NCBI RefSeq assembly: GCF_963678635.1
Contig: NW_026971449.1
Span: 110,001-133,476, forward strand
Reading direction: 5' to 3'
From: Symsagittifera roscoffensis
Taxonomy: Eukaryota; Xenacoelomorpha; Acoela; Convolutidae
Length of the DNA stretch: 23,476 bases
Positions 10,020 through 19,971 of this stretch are shown here, one piece after another (the first letter of the stretch is position 1; every line of letters starts with the position of its first letter). The notes below the pieces were generated by a model, which was given only the letters and a program-made list of their open reading frames with translations, did not search any database and had not been told where the DNA came from. The position numbers and the translations under genes are program-made.

Positions 10020-11485
10020 TGAATCTCTAGTACGAAAAATTTTTTCTCTAATTTCACACGATTACAAATTCACTAAAGTGACAGAAATTTTCATGATGAC
10101 GTTAACGCCATAATTACGAAAAGTTGCAATAAAAAAAGAGCATCAAGTCCATCATCAATTCGAGAAGCCGACCTAGGTTTTCAAAAACTAGTAGACAAAC
10201 TAGACAAAGCTGAAATCATATGAAATTAGAATAAACAGAAGATTTAAAACTACAATATGTAAGCAATATTTAGACAAAAACTTCATAAAATTTTATGATT
10301 CAAGACTCTAATAACTCGAAAAACTTACCCAAATATTGAATATTTCAGAAACTAATCCAAGTTTCAAAGGTAAACCATCTCCTAAAAAGGGTGCAACTAT
10401 TGTCGTAGATATGGACATAGCATTGCTTAATGCAGACAAAAACAACAAGTGAACCAAAATAAACCGCAAAACCACAAAGAACTTAAAAAAAACTTTGAAC
10501 CAAAACATGAAAAAAAAACCACAGTCTACCAAACAAAAACATTCAAAGTAACAACAGCTCAGGAAAATCACTCACTTCCGGATAGCTACATTAATTACAG
10601 ATCACAATCCCCTCATCGGAATAATTTTTGCGGAAGATCACCAGACAGAAAAAATTCACAAATTAATTCACAAAACATATATAGCAGATCAAATATTCAG
10701 AAAAATTAGTACCGAAATAAATACTCAAGACCAAGTTCAATTAAAAGTTCAATTAAAATTAAATTCAAAATTTTCGAATTATAACAGGAGTAATTCTTAT
10801 TCCAATTCTCGGAACAGATAATAATCGTTCAAAAAATTCATCAAGCAAAAGAAATCAAAATTAATCGAATCATAGAAATCGAAAATACTCAAAAATTAAA
10901 TCACGGAATTACTCCAACATTAGACCTTTTACAACAAATCAATAATAGATCCTCTGCTACTCTCAGTCACCACATAGAAAAAAAATCAATATTCATTTTC
11001 ATAAAGTCAAAATTACAGGAGTAGTACATGAAAATGCCACAGACAATTCAATCAAGTAGAATCAACAGAAAAAACCCAACCAGACCCTCCAGAAATTGAA
11101 AAAACAGAAACATTGGAATTGCAATAAAATCTCATACACTGTCGAACTACAGATGACAAAATCGACACAAAACTAACACTTTCAATAAACATGCTTCACA
11201 TCAATAACGAATATGAAATACCGATCGATTCGAATTATTACCAAAACAATACAAACAATTCTAATCCTGAAAAACTAAAGAACAGTCAAAATACCATAAA
11301 TTTTAATCCACACATCGTTGAAACCAATTCAAATATGAAAAACAACTATCAAAAAAACCATAAATAAAAAACAACCACTCAAAGAACAATTTCGGACAAT
11401 TCCACTTCTCTTAAAAAGCCTGAAAAACAAACAATTTCAACCGCCAGACCATGAAAATGACAATCAACATCCTAAATAGTAAGTT
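10020..11485 (+). pseudogene. Gag-pro fragment, tandem unit 4
   Basis: A near-identical sister of unit 3, 1531 bp downstream. The knuckle at 10392-10433 reads CNYC..YGHSIA and then has TAA (10428-10430) in place of Glu before the last Cys. The upstream one-base deletion is present. The open stretch 10449-10709 is the tail region (FKVTTAQENHSLPDSYINYRS, read partly out of the ancestral frame). The protease carries the same deletion junction as unit 3, at ~11460, so both derive from one already deleted parent. Confidence 0.8.
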
Positions 11486-11559
11486 ACATATAAAAAAAGA
11501 ACGAATTCATTAAGTTACAGATAGATACATAACAAAATTAATAATATACACAAAAAAAA

Positions 11560-13420
11560 ACTGAATCTCTAGTACGAAAAATTTTTTCTCTAATTTCACA
11601 CGATTACAAATTCACTAAAGTGACAGAAATTCTCATGATGATCTTAACGCCATTATTACGAAAAATTGCAAAAAAAGGACATCAAGTCCACAATCAATTC
11701 GAGAAGCCGACCCAGATTTTCAAAAACTAGTAGACAAACTAGACAAAGCTGAAATCATATGAAACTAGAATAAACAGAAGATTTAAAACTACAATATGTA
11801 AGCAATCTTTAGACAATGGCCTCATAAAATATTATTATTCAAGACTCTAAAGACTCGAAAAACAAACCCAAATATTGAATTTTTCAGAAACGAATCCAAG
11901 TTTCAAAGGTAAACCATCTCCTAAAAAGGGTGCAACTATTGTCGTAGATATGGACATAGCATTGCTTAATGCAGACAAAAACAACAAGAGAACCAAAATA
12001 AACCGCAAAACCACAAAGAACCAAAAAAAAACTTTGAACCAAAACATGAAAAAAAAAGACCACAGTCTACCAAACAAAAACGTTCAAACTAACAACAGCT
12101 CAGGAAAATCACTTCCAGGTTGCTACAATAATTTTAGATTACAATCACCTTATGGAAATAAACATTGCGGAAGATCAGCAGACAGAACAAAATCTAAAGT
12201 TTATTCACAAAAGAGATATAGCAGATCAATTACTCAAAAAATCAGTATCGAAATAATTACTCAAGATCAAATTTAAATAAAAGGATTTATATATAAACAC
12301 GATTTATAACAGGAATTGTTCTTATTCTAACTCCCGGAACAGATACTGATCCACTCATCGTTCAAAAAACTCATCAAGCAATAGAAATCAATCTTAGTCG
12401 AATAATAGAAAACAAAAATACTCGAATAATAGATCACGTAGTTACTCCAACAATAGACAATTTTACAACAAAAAGCAATAATAGATCCCGTGATTTCTCT
12501 AGGAATTGAATCGACAACTATCCAAACAGTCACTGAAACTATTTTCAGTCATCACATAGAAGTAATACTCAATTTTCATATTCACAACGTCAAAAGAATA
12601 AGTCACATAAGTCAAAACAACAGAAATAGTATACCAAAACACCAAAGACCAACCAATCAACTACAATCAACAGAAGAAACCCACCTAAATCCTTCAAGTA
12701 TTGACAAAACAGAAAACTTGGAAATACTGTAAATAAAAACCTTGCTCAACTACAGATGACGAAAACGATACAGAAAATACACTTTCAATAAACATGCTTC
12801 ACATTGAAACGAATGTGAAACACCGATCGATTCGAAATATTACCAAAACAAAACAAACAACTTTAACCTTAAAGAACCAAACAACAGTCAAAATACCAAT
12901 TCAAACATGAACAACATAAACTAAATTACCACAAATGAAATACAACCACCGAAACAAAAAATTTGGAAAAATCCACTTTTCGTAGACAGCCCGAAAAACA
13001 AAAACTTTTTATCACCAGACCTTGAAACTGATTTTTTATTTGATTCAGGAACCCAATCAGAATAATAATCCTTCCTACATGGAATGAAAATTAAACCCTA
13101 CATCCGAAACTTTTTCTTTCTAAAACCTCAAGTCAAGTAGCCACGGCACAAGGATCAAGTTTTATAAACTACGGAAAAATTCAATAATACCTTGCTCCAA
13201 CTCAAACTATTGAACAGAATAAGCTTTTATATGAACTCTTCAAACAAACAATCCACATAAAAGATATAAAATACTAAATTGTTGGAATACCATTTATTAC
13301 AAAATATATCACAACAATCAACATCTTAAATAGTAAGTTATATATAAAAAAAAATATACAAAAAAAAGTAGAACATCTGTAGCATGTTTCCAAAGTCTCA
13401 ATAAACAACCGTCATTTTCA
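11560..13420 (+). pseudogene. Gag-pro fragment, unit 5
   Basis: The front half matches unit 4 (period 1542 bp), with the knuckle at 11931-11972 carrying the same TAA (11967-11969). The open run 11875-12273 joins the pre-knuckle residues (PSFKGKPSPKKG) to the tail (SLPNKNVQTNNSSGKSLPG), passing the knuckle out of frame. The back half differs from units 3-4: the protease is present, with DSGT at 13042-13053 followed by a frameshift, and it continues past the protease C-terminus into sequence not seen in the tandem junctions. The unit therefore keeps more of the natural pol start before meeting the satellite at ~13500. Confidence 0.75.
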
Positions 13421-13489
13421 TCAAAATTTTACGCCATCTGTAATCAACAACTCAAATGGTCCCAATGTAAAATATAAGCTCACTTTTTA

Positions 13490-14305
13490 GGGCATACAAA
13501 TTTGTTACGTTTTTCCTGGGTTGAACTTGGTCGAAATCTTTTTGCTCGGTCGAACTTAGTCCGAATGTTCTTCCTCGGTCGAACAAAGCCCAAACAAAGA
13601 GAAACTGAGTCAATTCTGTCAAAACAGACCAAGCCTGGGTCGATACGGTCGAAACATACCATTTTTGGTCGATTCATTCAAAATGTAAATTGCAAACCTC
13701 GACCCGAAACTGCAAACCAAAGTCGTGCAAATCACTCTGATTGCGAAAAATTGCAACATATTGTTTTTGAGTTGCGCAAAACTGCAGAAATTTTTTATCA
13801 GCCGTGGTCGCGCAAAGATTTCGGTCGAGCAAAGTCGCGACTTGTCCATTTTGAGTCGCAACGGTCGCATCATACCTTTTTTGAGTTGCGCTAAGTCGCA
13901 ACATATCTTGTTTTGGTTCGCGCAAAGTTGCAAAAAATTTCTTCAATTGCGCAAAGTTGCAACAGACCCATTTTGAATGACAATGGTTTTGAACGTCATT
14001 GGTTTTGAGCGACAATGGTTTTGAGCGACAACGCTTTTGAGTGACAATGGTTTTGAGCGATAATGATTTTGAGCGACTATGGTTGCGAGTCCGATGTTGC
14101 GCAAATGTTTCGGCCGCACGAAGTCGCAATTCACCAATTTTGAGTCGCAATGGTCGCAAAATACCTTTTTTGGGTCGCGCAGACATTTCGGTTACACAGA
14201 GTCGCGACATACTCATTTTGAGTTGCAATCGTCGCAACGTACCTGATTTGGGTCGCAATGGTAGCAACATACCCGATTTGGGTCGCAATGGTAGCAACAT
14301 ACAAA
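13490..14305. repeat. GTCGC satellite block, second copy
   Basis: The first ~200 bp have a divergent unit type (GGTCGAAC, GGTCGAACAAAGCC). The rest is the ~30-bp GTCGCAAC/GTCGCGCAAAG type seen at 1-618. Near the end three units are almost perfect 30-mers (GTCGCAATGGTAGCAACATA plus CCCGATTTGG). The block begins directly after the protease/pol remnant of unit 5 and ends in mid-unit at ~14305, where gag-pro sequence resumes. The minus strand is stop-poor here and gives a 256-codon frame (13674-14444) that I regard as repeat-derived. Confidence 0.85.
13971..14082. repeat. 16-bp minisatellite, seven copies
   Basis: Seven exact-length 16-bp units of TTTTGAGCGACAATGG with one to three substitutions each. 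They are nested in the ~30-bp satellite. The 16-mer looks like half of a satellite unit with GCGAC in place of GTCGC. Confidence 0.9.
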
Positions 14306-15183
14306 ATGCCACAGACAGTTCAATCAAGTAGAATAAAAAAAAAACCAACCAGATCCTCCAGAAATTGAAAAAACAGAAACATTGGAATTGCAGTAAAATC
14401 ACATAAACTGTCGAACTACAGATGACAAAATCGACACAAAACATACACTTTCAATAAACTTGCTTCACATCGAAAACGAATATGAAACACCGATCGATTC
14501 GAATTATTACCCAAAGAATACAAATAATTCTAATCCTGAAAAACTATAGAACAGTCAAAGTACGATAAATTATAATCCACACATCGTTGAAAACAACAAT
14601 CAAAAAATCACAATTAAAATACAACCACTCAAACAAAAATTTCGGACAATTCCATTTCTCTTAAAAAGCCTGAAAAACAAACACATTCAACCGCCAGACC
14701 TTGAAAACGATTCTTTATTTGAATCAGTAGCAGAATCAAATATAATAAACATTCCTACATGGAATGAAAATCAAACCCTGCATCCAAAAATGTATCCTTC
14801 CAAAACTTCAAGTAAGCTAGCCACATCACAAGGTTCAAATCTTTTAATCTATGAAAAAGTTCAATAATACCTTGTTCCAAATCAAACTGTGGAACTTTGG
14901 ATTAGAATTTTGTTTTTACATAAACCTTTCAGGCAAATATTCCACAAAACAGATATAAAACACAATATCAATGGAACACCAATTATAAAAAAAATATCCC
15001 AACAATCAACATCTTAAATAGTAAGTTACATATAAAAAAGAACGAAATAATTAGGTTACACATAGTTACATAACATAATTAATTATATACACAAAAAAAC
15101 TGAATCTCTAGTACGAAAATTTTTTTCTCTAAATACACACGATTACAAATTCAATTAAGTGACAAAAATTCTCATGATGACTG
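14306..15183 (+). pseudogene. Gag-pro fragment, unit 6
   Basis: It resumes in the pre-protease region (AAAATGCCACAGACA, as at 7659 and 11033) immediately after satellite sequence. The protease region has FRTIPFLLKSLKNKHIQPP. In the catalytic loop Asp is replaced by Glu and Gly by Val (ESVAES at ~14720-14737); NIINIPTWNENQTLHP follows in frame. After the protease end it carries the same linker and mid-capsid re-entry junction as units 2-5 (~15035-15135). It stops at ~15180, where the sequence jumps into the gag tail of unit 7. Confidence 0.75.
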
Positions 15184-16320
15184 TTCCACTCATCGTTCAA
15201 AAAACTCATCAAGCAACAGAAATCAATCTCTAAAGTCGAATATTAGAAAACAAAAGTACTCGAATAATAGATCATGTAGTTACTTCAACAATAGACCATT
15301 TTACTACAAAAAACAATAATAGATCCCGTGATTTCTCTAGGAATTGAATCAACAACTATCCAAACACTCAGAAAAACTATTCTCAGTCATCACATAGAAG
15401 TAATACTCAATATTCATAGTCACCACGTCAAAACAATAAGTCACATAAGTCAAAACAAGAGAAGTAGTACACCAAAACACCAAAGACAAACCAATCAAGT
15501 ACAATCAACAGAAGAAACCCACTAGATCCCTCAAGTATTGACAAAACAAAAAAAATTGGAAATACTGTAATTCAAATACATTGTGAAACTACAAATGACG
15601 AAAATGATACAGAAAATACACCTTCAATTAACATGCTTCACATCGAAACGAATATGAAACACCGATCGATTCGAAATATTACCAAAACAAAACAAACAAC
15701 TTTAACCTTAAAGAACCAAACAACAGTCAAACTACCAATTCAAACATGAACAACATAAACTAAATTACCACAAATGAAATACAACCACCGAAACAAAAAA
15801 TTTGGAGAAATCTACTTCTCTTAGACAGCCCGAAAAACAAAAATTTCCAATCACCAGACCTTGAAACTGATTTTTTATTTGATTCAGGAACACAATCAGA
15901 ATTAATAATCCTTCTGATGGAATAACATGGAATGAAAATCAAACCCTACATCCGAAACTTTTTCTTTCTAAAACCTCAAGTCAACTAGCCATGGCACAAG
16001 GATCAAGTTTTATAAATTACGGAAAAATTCAATAATACCTTGCTCCAACTCAAACTATTGAACAGAATAAGCTTTTATATGAACTCTTCAAACAAACATT
16101 TCACATAAAAAATATAAAACACAAAATTGTTGGAATACCATTTATTTCAAAATATATCCCAACAATCAACATCTTAAATAGTAAGTTATATATAAAAAAA
16201 AACAAATATACAAAAATAAGTAGAACATCTCTAACATTTTTCCAAAGACTCAATAAACAACCGCCATTTTCATCAAAATTTTACGCCATCTGTAATCAAC
16301 AACTCAAATGGTCCCAATGT
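15184..16320 (+). pseudogene. Gag tail-pro fragment, unit 7
   Basis: It starts inside the basic gag tail (CCACTCATCGTTCAAAAAAC, as at 12351) and is collinear with unit 5 from there on. The protease has DSGTQSEL at 15881-15904, followed by a frameshifting insertion in the segment equivalent to IPTWNE. The pol-start remnant after the protease is the same as in unit 5. It is part of the segmental duplication ~12345-14305 / ~15184-17095. Confidence 0.75.
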
Positions 16321-16344
16321 AAAATACAAGCTCACTTTTTAGGG

Positions 16345-17130
16345 CATACAAATTTGTTACGTTTTTCCTGGGTTGAACTTGGTCGAAATCTTTTTGCTCG
16401 GTCGAACTTAGTCGGAATGTTCTTCCTCGGTCGAACAAAGCCCAAACAAAGAGAAACTGAGTCAATTCTGTCAAAACAGACCGAGCCTGGGTCGAGACGG
16501 TCGAAACATACCATTTTTTGGTCGATTCATTCAAAATGTAAATTGCAAACCTCGACCCGAAACTGCAAACCAAAGTCGTGCAAATCACTCTGATTGCGCA
16601 CAATCGCAACATATTGTTTTTGAGTTGCGCAAAATCGCAAAAAATTTTTTCAGCCGTAGTCGCGCGAAGATTTCGGTCGAGCAAAGTCGCGACATGTCCA
16701 TTTTGAGTCGCAACGGTGGCATCATACCTTTTTTGAGATGCGCTAAGTCGCAACATATCTTGTTTTGGTTCGCGCAAAGTCGAAAAAATTTCTTCGATTG
16801 CGCAAACTTGCACCAGACCCATTTTGAATGACAATGGTTTTGAGCGACATTGGTTTTATGGCGACAATGGTTTTGAGCGACAACGGATTTGAGCGACAAT
16901 GGTTTTGAGCGATAATGGTTTTGAGCGACAATGGTTTTGAGCGAAAATGGTTGCGTGACCGAGGTGGCTCAAATTTTTCGGCCGCAAAAAGTCGCAACAT
17001 ACACATTTTGAGTCGCAATGGTCGCAACGTACCTGATTTGGGTCGCAATGGTAGCAACATACCCGATTTGGGTCGCAATGGTAGCAACATACACATTGTG
17101 AGTCTCAATGGTCTCAATGGTCCCGGGTCA
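16345..17130. repeat. GTCGC satellite block, third copy
   Basis: A close duplicate of the block at 13490-14305, with the same order of sub-types: GGTCGAAC units, ~30-bp GTCGCAAC units, the nested 16-bp array, then two near-perfect 30-bp units. After ~17095 it continues into AGTCTCAATGGTCTCAATGG and then unique GC-richer sequence. In the second block this exit is replaced by gag-pro. Confidence 0.85.
16822..16950. repeat. 16-bp minisatellite, eight copies
   Basis: Eight units of TTTTGAGCGACAATGG; the third has a one-base insertion (17 bp). The sister array at 13971 has seven units, so copy number changed after the duplication. Confidence 0.9.
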
Positions 17131-17328
17131 TTAACCACTCTACCGGCGGTCCTGTGCCAGTGGTTCGTTCATTTGACCCCAGTTTTCATATCGCCATTTT
17201 TACCCTCATCTAGTACCAGAATAACCATTGGGTAGGAGGCGTAAACGTCAGTGAGGATTAAATGCGGGGCTGGACACATGGGGAGGAGGAGAATCGTGGG
17301 CGTCGGGAGGGAATGATAAGCTTGTTAG
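17131..17328. other. GC-richer unique segment, no gene assigned
   Basis: This stretch between the satellite and the 60-bp repeat is clearly richer in G and C (GGGGAGGAGGAGAATCG and similar). I find no convincing open frame, tRNA or splice signals in it. Confidence 0.3.
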
Positions 17329-17446
17329 GTGCTAAGGACCGACAGAATACAAAAGAATACAAAAATTTAACCGTTTTTTCACAAAAAAGTGCTAATGACC
17401 TATAGAATACAAATGAAAAAAAACTTAACAGCTTTGGCCAAAAAGT
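17329..17446. repeat. 60-bp direct duplication
   Basis: Two diverged copies start at 17329 and 17389, each beginning GTGCTAA.GACC.A.AGAATACAAA, followed by TTAAC and a run ending CAAAAA. The offset is exactly 60 bp at the start. Confidence 0.7.
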
Positions 17447-17593
17447 AATACAATGGTTCAAAAGAATGAGAAAAAATCAAAAATTTTAAAGAGAAATTTT
17501 TAACTTTGATAGAGATCATCGATGCGCACCCAATATGATTAATTGTTATCCATGAAACTCTAATAAGGGTATTCTTCACTTAGTTTATTTCAG

Positions 17594-17757
17594 CCCTTAT
17601 TACTGCATGGACTCATACCTCACTCAACCAAATCGCATGCTCACTGAATCTCAAAAGAATCAGTCAATGTCAGAAGGATATCGGGAGCTACTCGAGTTTG
17701 AATTACTCATCTCCAGACAATGGAGGCACATTAACTTAATCGACGAAATTAACCCAT
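17594..17757 (+). CDS. Host gene exon, unknown product (exon 1 of 3 seen)
   Basis: A good acceptor (TTAGTTTATTTCAG, AG at 17592-17593) and a good donor (CCAT|GTGAGA, GT at 17758) bound a block that is open in one frame only. The product starts PYYCMDSYLTQPNRM, continues SEGYRELLEFELL and ends HINLIDEINP. GC content is higher than in the flanks. The exon enters with one base left over (codon completed by two bases from an earlier exon) and leaves in phase 1. That phase fits the exon at 18986, where the split codon becomes Ser. No domain recognised. The earlier exon is not identified; the candidate at 1000-1113 does not fit in phase. Confidence 0.55.
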
Positions 17758-18985
17758 GTGAGACCTTGTCTCCTTTTTAACAGTAAACTTATCGTGTCTA
17801 GGTCGTGTTGGTGGTTTTAAGCCCAGACTTTCCTGGTCCCACATTGAAAAATAGCTATAAAAATGAGAAAAAAGAGCAATCGCCTTTGACTAATTATCGA
17901 TGTTCATTGCCACAATAGCAAATTTTATTGATAGATTATCGCTAATTCGAATAATTTTCAGCAATGAAACAGCAGTAAAAAACCTATCCAAATAGGCAAA
18001 AATTGTGGTCTACTGTGGCTCTACCCCGCAATCTTCAGCTTAGTAGACATGTATGCTACCTCAGTTTCTTCGATGAAAATTATCAAAAATCCTTAGTCAC
18101 ATGTAGATAAAATTATCTCAAAGTTAACCCCTAAGGTTAACTTATGATCTTCTAAATGTTACAAATTTGCTTGTTTTATATCAAAAATATATTTTTTGAA
18201 AAATTTTATGAACAACTTTTAGCTGTTTTGCGCATTTTGTCGATCATGATTACAAAATTATTTTAAAATTTAGTGGGGTTACATACGTGGATTTTCTTCA
18301 ACAGTTTTCCACGTAGTTTTAATTTTTGATTGTCTAAAAAGAGCCAAAAACTGGCGAATTTTGGAACAAATGTTTAGGCACAAGGTTCGCATAACAAAGT
18401 CCTTCATATTAGTTGCGATTGAAGTGTACGTTATTTTTTTTCTGATAACTTTTTGTCTCATGTCAACACAAACTGAGAAAAAGGCGTAGAAAACCTAACT
18501 TTTCCGTTTTGTACGGACAAGTATATCAGCACTGATTCAAAACAAGTCAAAACACGGATGTTTCCTATTTTTTTGGTGTGTACCCAAACGGATCTGGGAT
18601 GTTATCTAAGATAGTGGGCTGGTTACCCATAAAAAGGTCGGTTTTCCCAAATTCCAAATAAAACCTAGGCTGGAAAGACAAAAGACCAAATTAGTGAAAC
18701 ATTTTTGCGCAGCTTTAGCACATCTTTTGAAAAACTGGCACATCTTTTGAAAACGCAGCGCAACCCCTCCATCATTGTCATTAACAAAACACACCAAAAT
18801 GTTCGGTTAAAATTTGATGTCAAATACAGCTCTCCCGCCCCTCCCGAAAAAATCCCTCTAATTTAAACTTTGATATTTCATAATTTTGTTTTCGTGAAAC
18901 TTTCAAGTGTATATGTTTCTTGCTAATTGCCTTTTTCATTTAATGGATCTATTTTTGGCCAAAATTAAGTTGCTTTTAGTTTCAG
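17758..18985 (+). other. Intron of the host gene
   Basis: About 1.2 kb between the donor at 17758 and the acceptor at 18984-18985. It is AT-rich, with many stops in all frames and no transposon remnant that I can identify. Alternative acceptors for its 3' end are at 18978-18979 and 18989-18990. The one at 18985 is preferred because of TTTAGTTTCAG and phase. Confidence 0.45.
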
Positions 18986-19116
18986 CTCAGTGTTGTCTAC
19001 TACAAGGTGAAAAGTACTTGATGAATGGCTACGTTTACAAACAGATGAGCCCCACCGCTTACTTTGATGTTCTTAGAGATTATAGAAACGAGAGCATGCC
19101 ACTAAATAATATTGGG
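18986..19116 (+). CDS. Host gene exon, unknown product (exon 2 of 3 seen)
   Basis: The exon lies between acceptor TTTAGTTTCAG and donor GGG|GTGAGA (GT at 19117). It reads QCCLLQGEKYLMNGYVYKQM, then SPTAYFDVLRDYRNES and ends NNIG, in phase 0. The frame happens to stay open a further 22 codons to a TAA at ~19180, but the donor match and the next exon favour splicing. The peptide is well mixed in composition and contains several Tyr and Cys. No family recognised. The following intron contains the complete LTR element. Confidence 0.6.
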
Positions 19117-19263
19117 GTGAGACAAGATTTATCAAAAATTTTGTTCCATGATGTCTATCCAACAAAGAAAAAAAATTCTTAAGACAAATATGGAGGTCTA
19201 TAGGATACTTTCAATGGCACAAAAAAAACAGAAAGTGTAATATTACAAAAATTGCGTACAAAA

Positions 19264-19640
19264 TGGAACCAGTTCTAAACTAGAACTTATAATTGTATAC
19301 AAATATAATTCTCTATCTCTATAAAATATTCCTAACTAACCAATCATATTCTATCTCTAACATTTACACTTGTTTGTAAGTGCTGAAAGTGCTGAAAGTG
19401 CTGAAACTACTTGTAGTTTCAGCACCAGAGCAATTTGAATTAAACTTAGAATACAATTGTTCTCCTTCTGGAAACTAACTCGCATGAACCAGTAAACACT
19501 AGTTCTTTTGAGACTAGGAGATGTAAGAGAAAGATTAAGATTGGTATTAGACTAAAACGTTGCGCGAATCTATCCGGCCGAAAATAAAATAGCATGACGA
19601 GCAGATGGTGAGACCGCAGTACATAACAGTACATAACTCA
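19264..19640 (+). repeat. 5' LTR
   Basis: 377 bp, TG...CA, with TATAAAA at 19320-19326. Compared with the 3' LTR it carries three copies of GTGCTGAAA (19380-19406) and a perfect 13-bp inverted repeat, GTGCTGAAACTAC / GTAGTTTCAGCAC, with a two-base loop (19398-19425). Its 3' half matches the truncated LTR at 2031-2272. An AATAAA occurs at 19583-19588. Confidence 0.85.
19320..19326 (+). promoter_or_regulatory. TATA box in 5' LTR
   Basis: TATAAAA follows CTCTATCTC, 56 bp from the LTR start. The 3' LTR has TATAAAA at the same offset (22539-22545). Confidence 0.5.
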
Positions 19641-19659
19641 TCTGGTGCGACCAAAAGTC
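19641..19659 (+). promoter_or_regulatory. Primer-binding-site-like sequence, copy B
   Basis: TCTGGTGCGACCAAAAGTC directly follows the LTR terminus. It differs from the left element only at GAC versus AAT within the motif. The priming tRNA is not identified. Confidence 0.55.
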
Positions 19660-19734
19660 TTGAATAAGACCTTAACTAACTTAGAATTAGAAAAAAAATA
19701 AATTTTAGAATTAGACAATTGCTAAATTGCAAGA

Positions 19735-19971
19735 ATGTTAGATGAAATAGAGAATTTATTAGAAATGTCTATACGACTCAATAGATCTCCGCCAATTTTC
19801 CAAACAATACGAGAATTACCAGATATTGCGAGAAGACCAAGGACAAGGCACGATCTACGATTAGCAAGAAATCACCTGATTGACTTCATGATAGTACGAC
19901 GGAAACCGGAACAAACCTATGTATTAAGAATCCTTTCCGCAGTAAATTTAAATTTTCATTTGCTGACATGA
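19735..19971 (+). CDS. Small conserved ORF after the PBS, copy B
   Basis: 78 codons from an ATG 75 bp after the primer site to TGA. Residues include MLDEIENLLEMSIRLN, PIFQTIREL, a basic middle (ARRPRTRHDLRLARN) and MIVRRK...YVLRIL.AV. It is the counterpart of the ORF at 2398-2625: same place, similar length, similar ends, with an arginine-rich insertion of about ten residues relative to copy A. The codon differences in PIFQTIR are all synonymous. It is a small basic protein of unknown role, and the only protein-like unit conserved between the two elements. Whether it is translated is not shown by the sequence. Confidence 0.55.
   Translation: MLDEIENLLEMSIRLNRSPPIFQTIRELPDIARRPRTRHDLRLARNHLIDFMIVRRKPEQTYVLRILSAVNLNFHLLT

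Noticed and set aside
10382-10434. Programmed frameshift site (AAAAAGGG) before the zinc knuckle in units 2-5
   Set aside because: Unit 1 has no such site and reads through the region in one frame. A shift here would separate capsid from nucleocapsid. A plain deletion is simpler.
10308-10571. Minus-strand frames at 8739-9032, 10308-10571 and 11847-12077 that resemble each other
   Set aside because: They are the complement of the same gag segment in three tandem units. The similarity comes from the duplication and the composition is hydrophobic as expected for the complement of A-rich DNA.
11875-12276. 133-codon plus-strand frame as an intact small gag protein
   Set aside because: It passes the zinc knuckle in the wrong frame, so it joins two true gag frames through a shared one-base deletion. 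It is a chance open run in a broken copy.
13674-14444. 256-codon minus-strand open frame across the satellite, the longest in the window
   Set aside because: Its residues repeat in steps of about ten (MLLPLRPKSG twice in a row), following the 30-bp repeat, and it runs into the complement of gag-pro sequence. The length is a by-product of a stop-poor repeat with a period divisible by three. The same applies to the frames at 226-693, 16304-16834 and 16743-17138.
4049-17130. Reverse transcriptase, RNase H or integrase domains after any protease copy
   Set aside because: I looked for the usual motifs (YxDD, HHCC, DDE) in the readable frames and found none. The sequence after the protease goes into either the tandem junction or the satellite.
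17140-17200. A tRNA-like B-box sequence (GTGGTTCGTTC)
   Set aside because: No A box at the right distance and no cloverleaf can be drawn around it.
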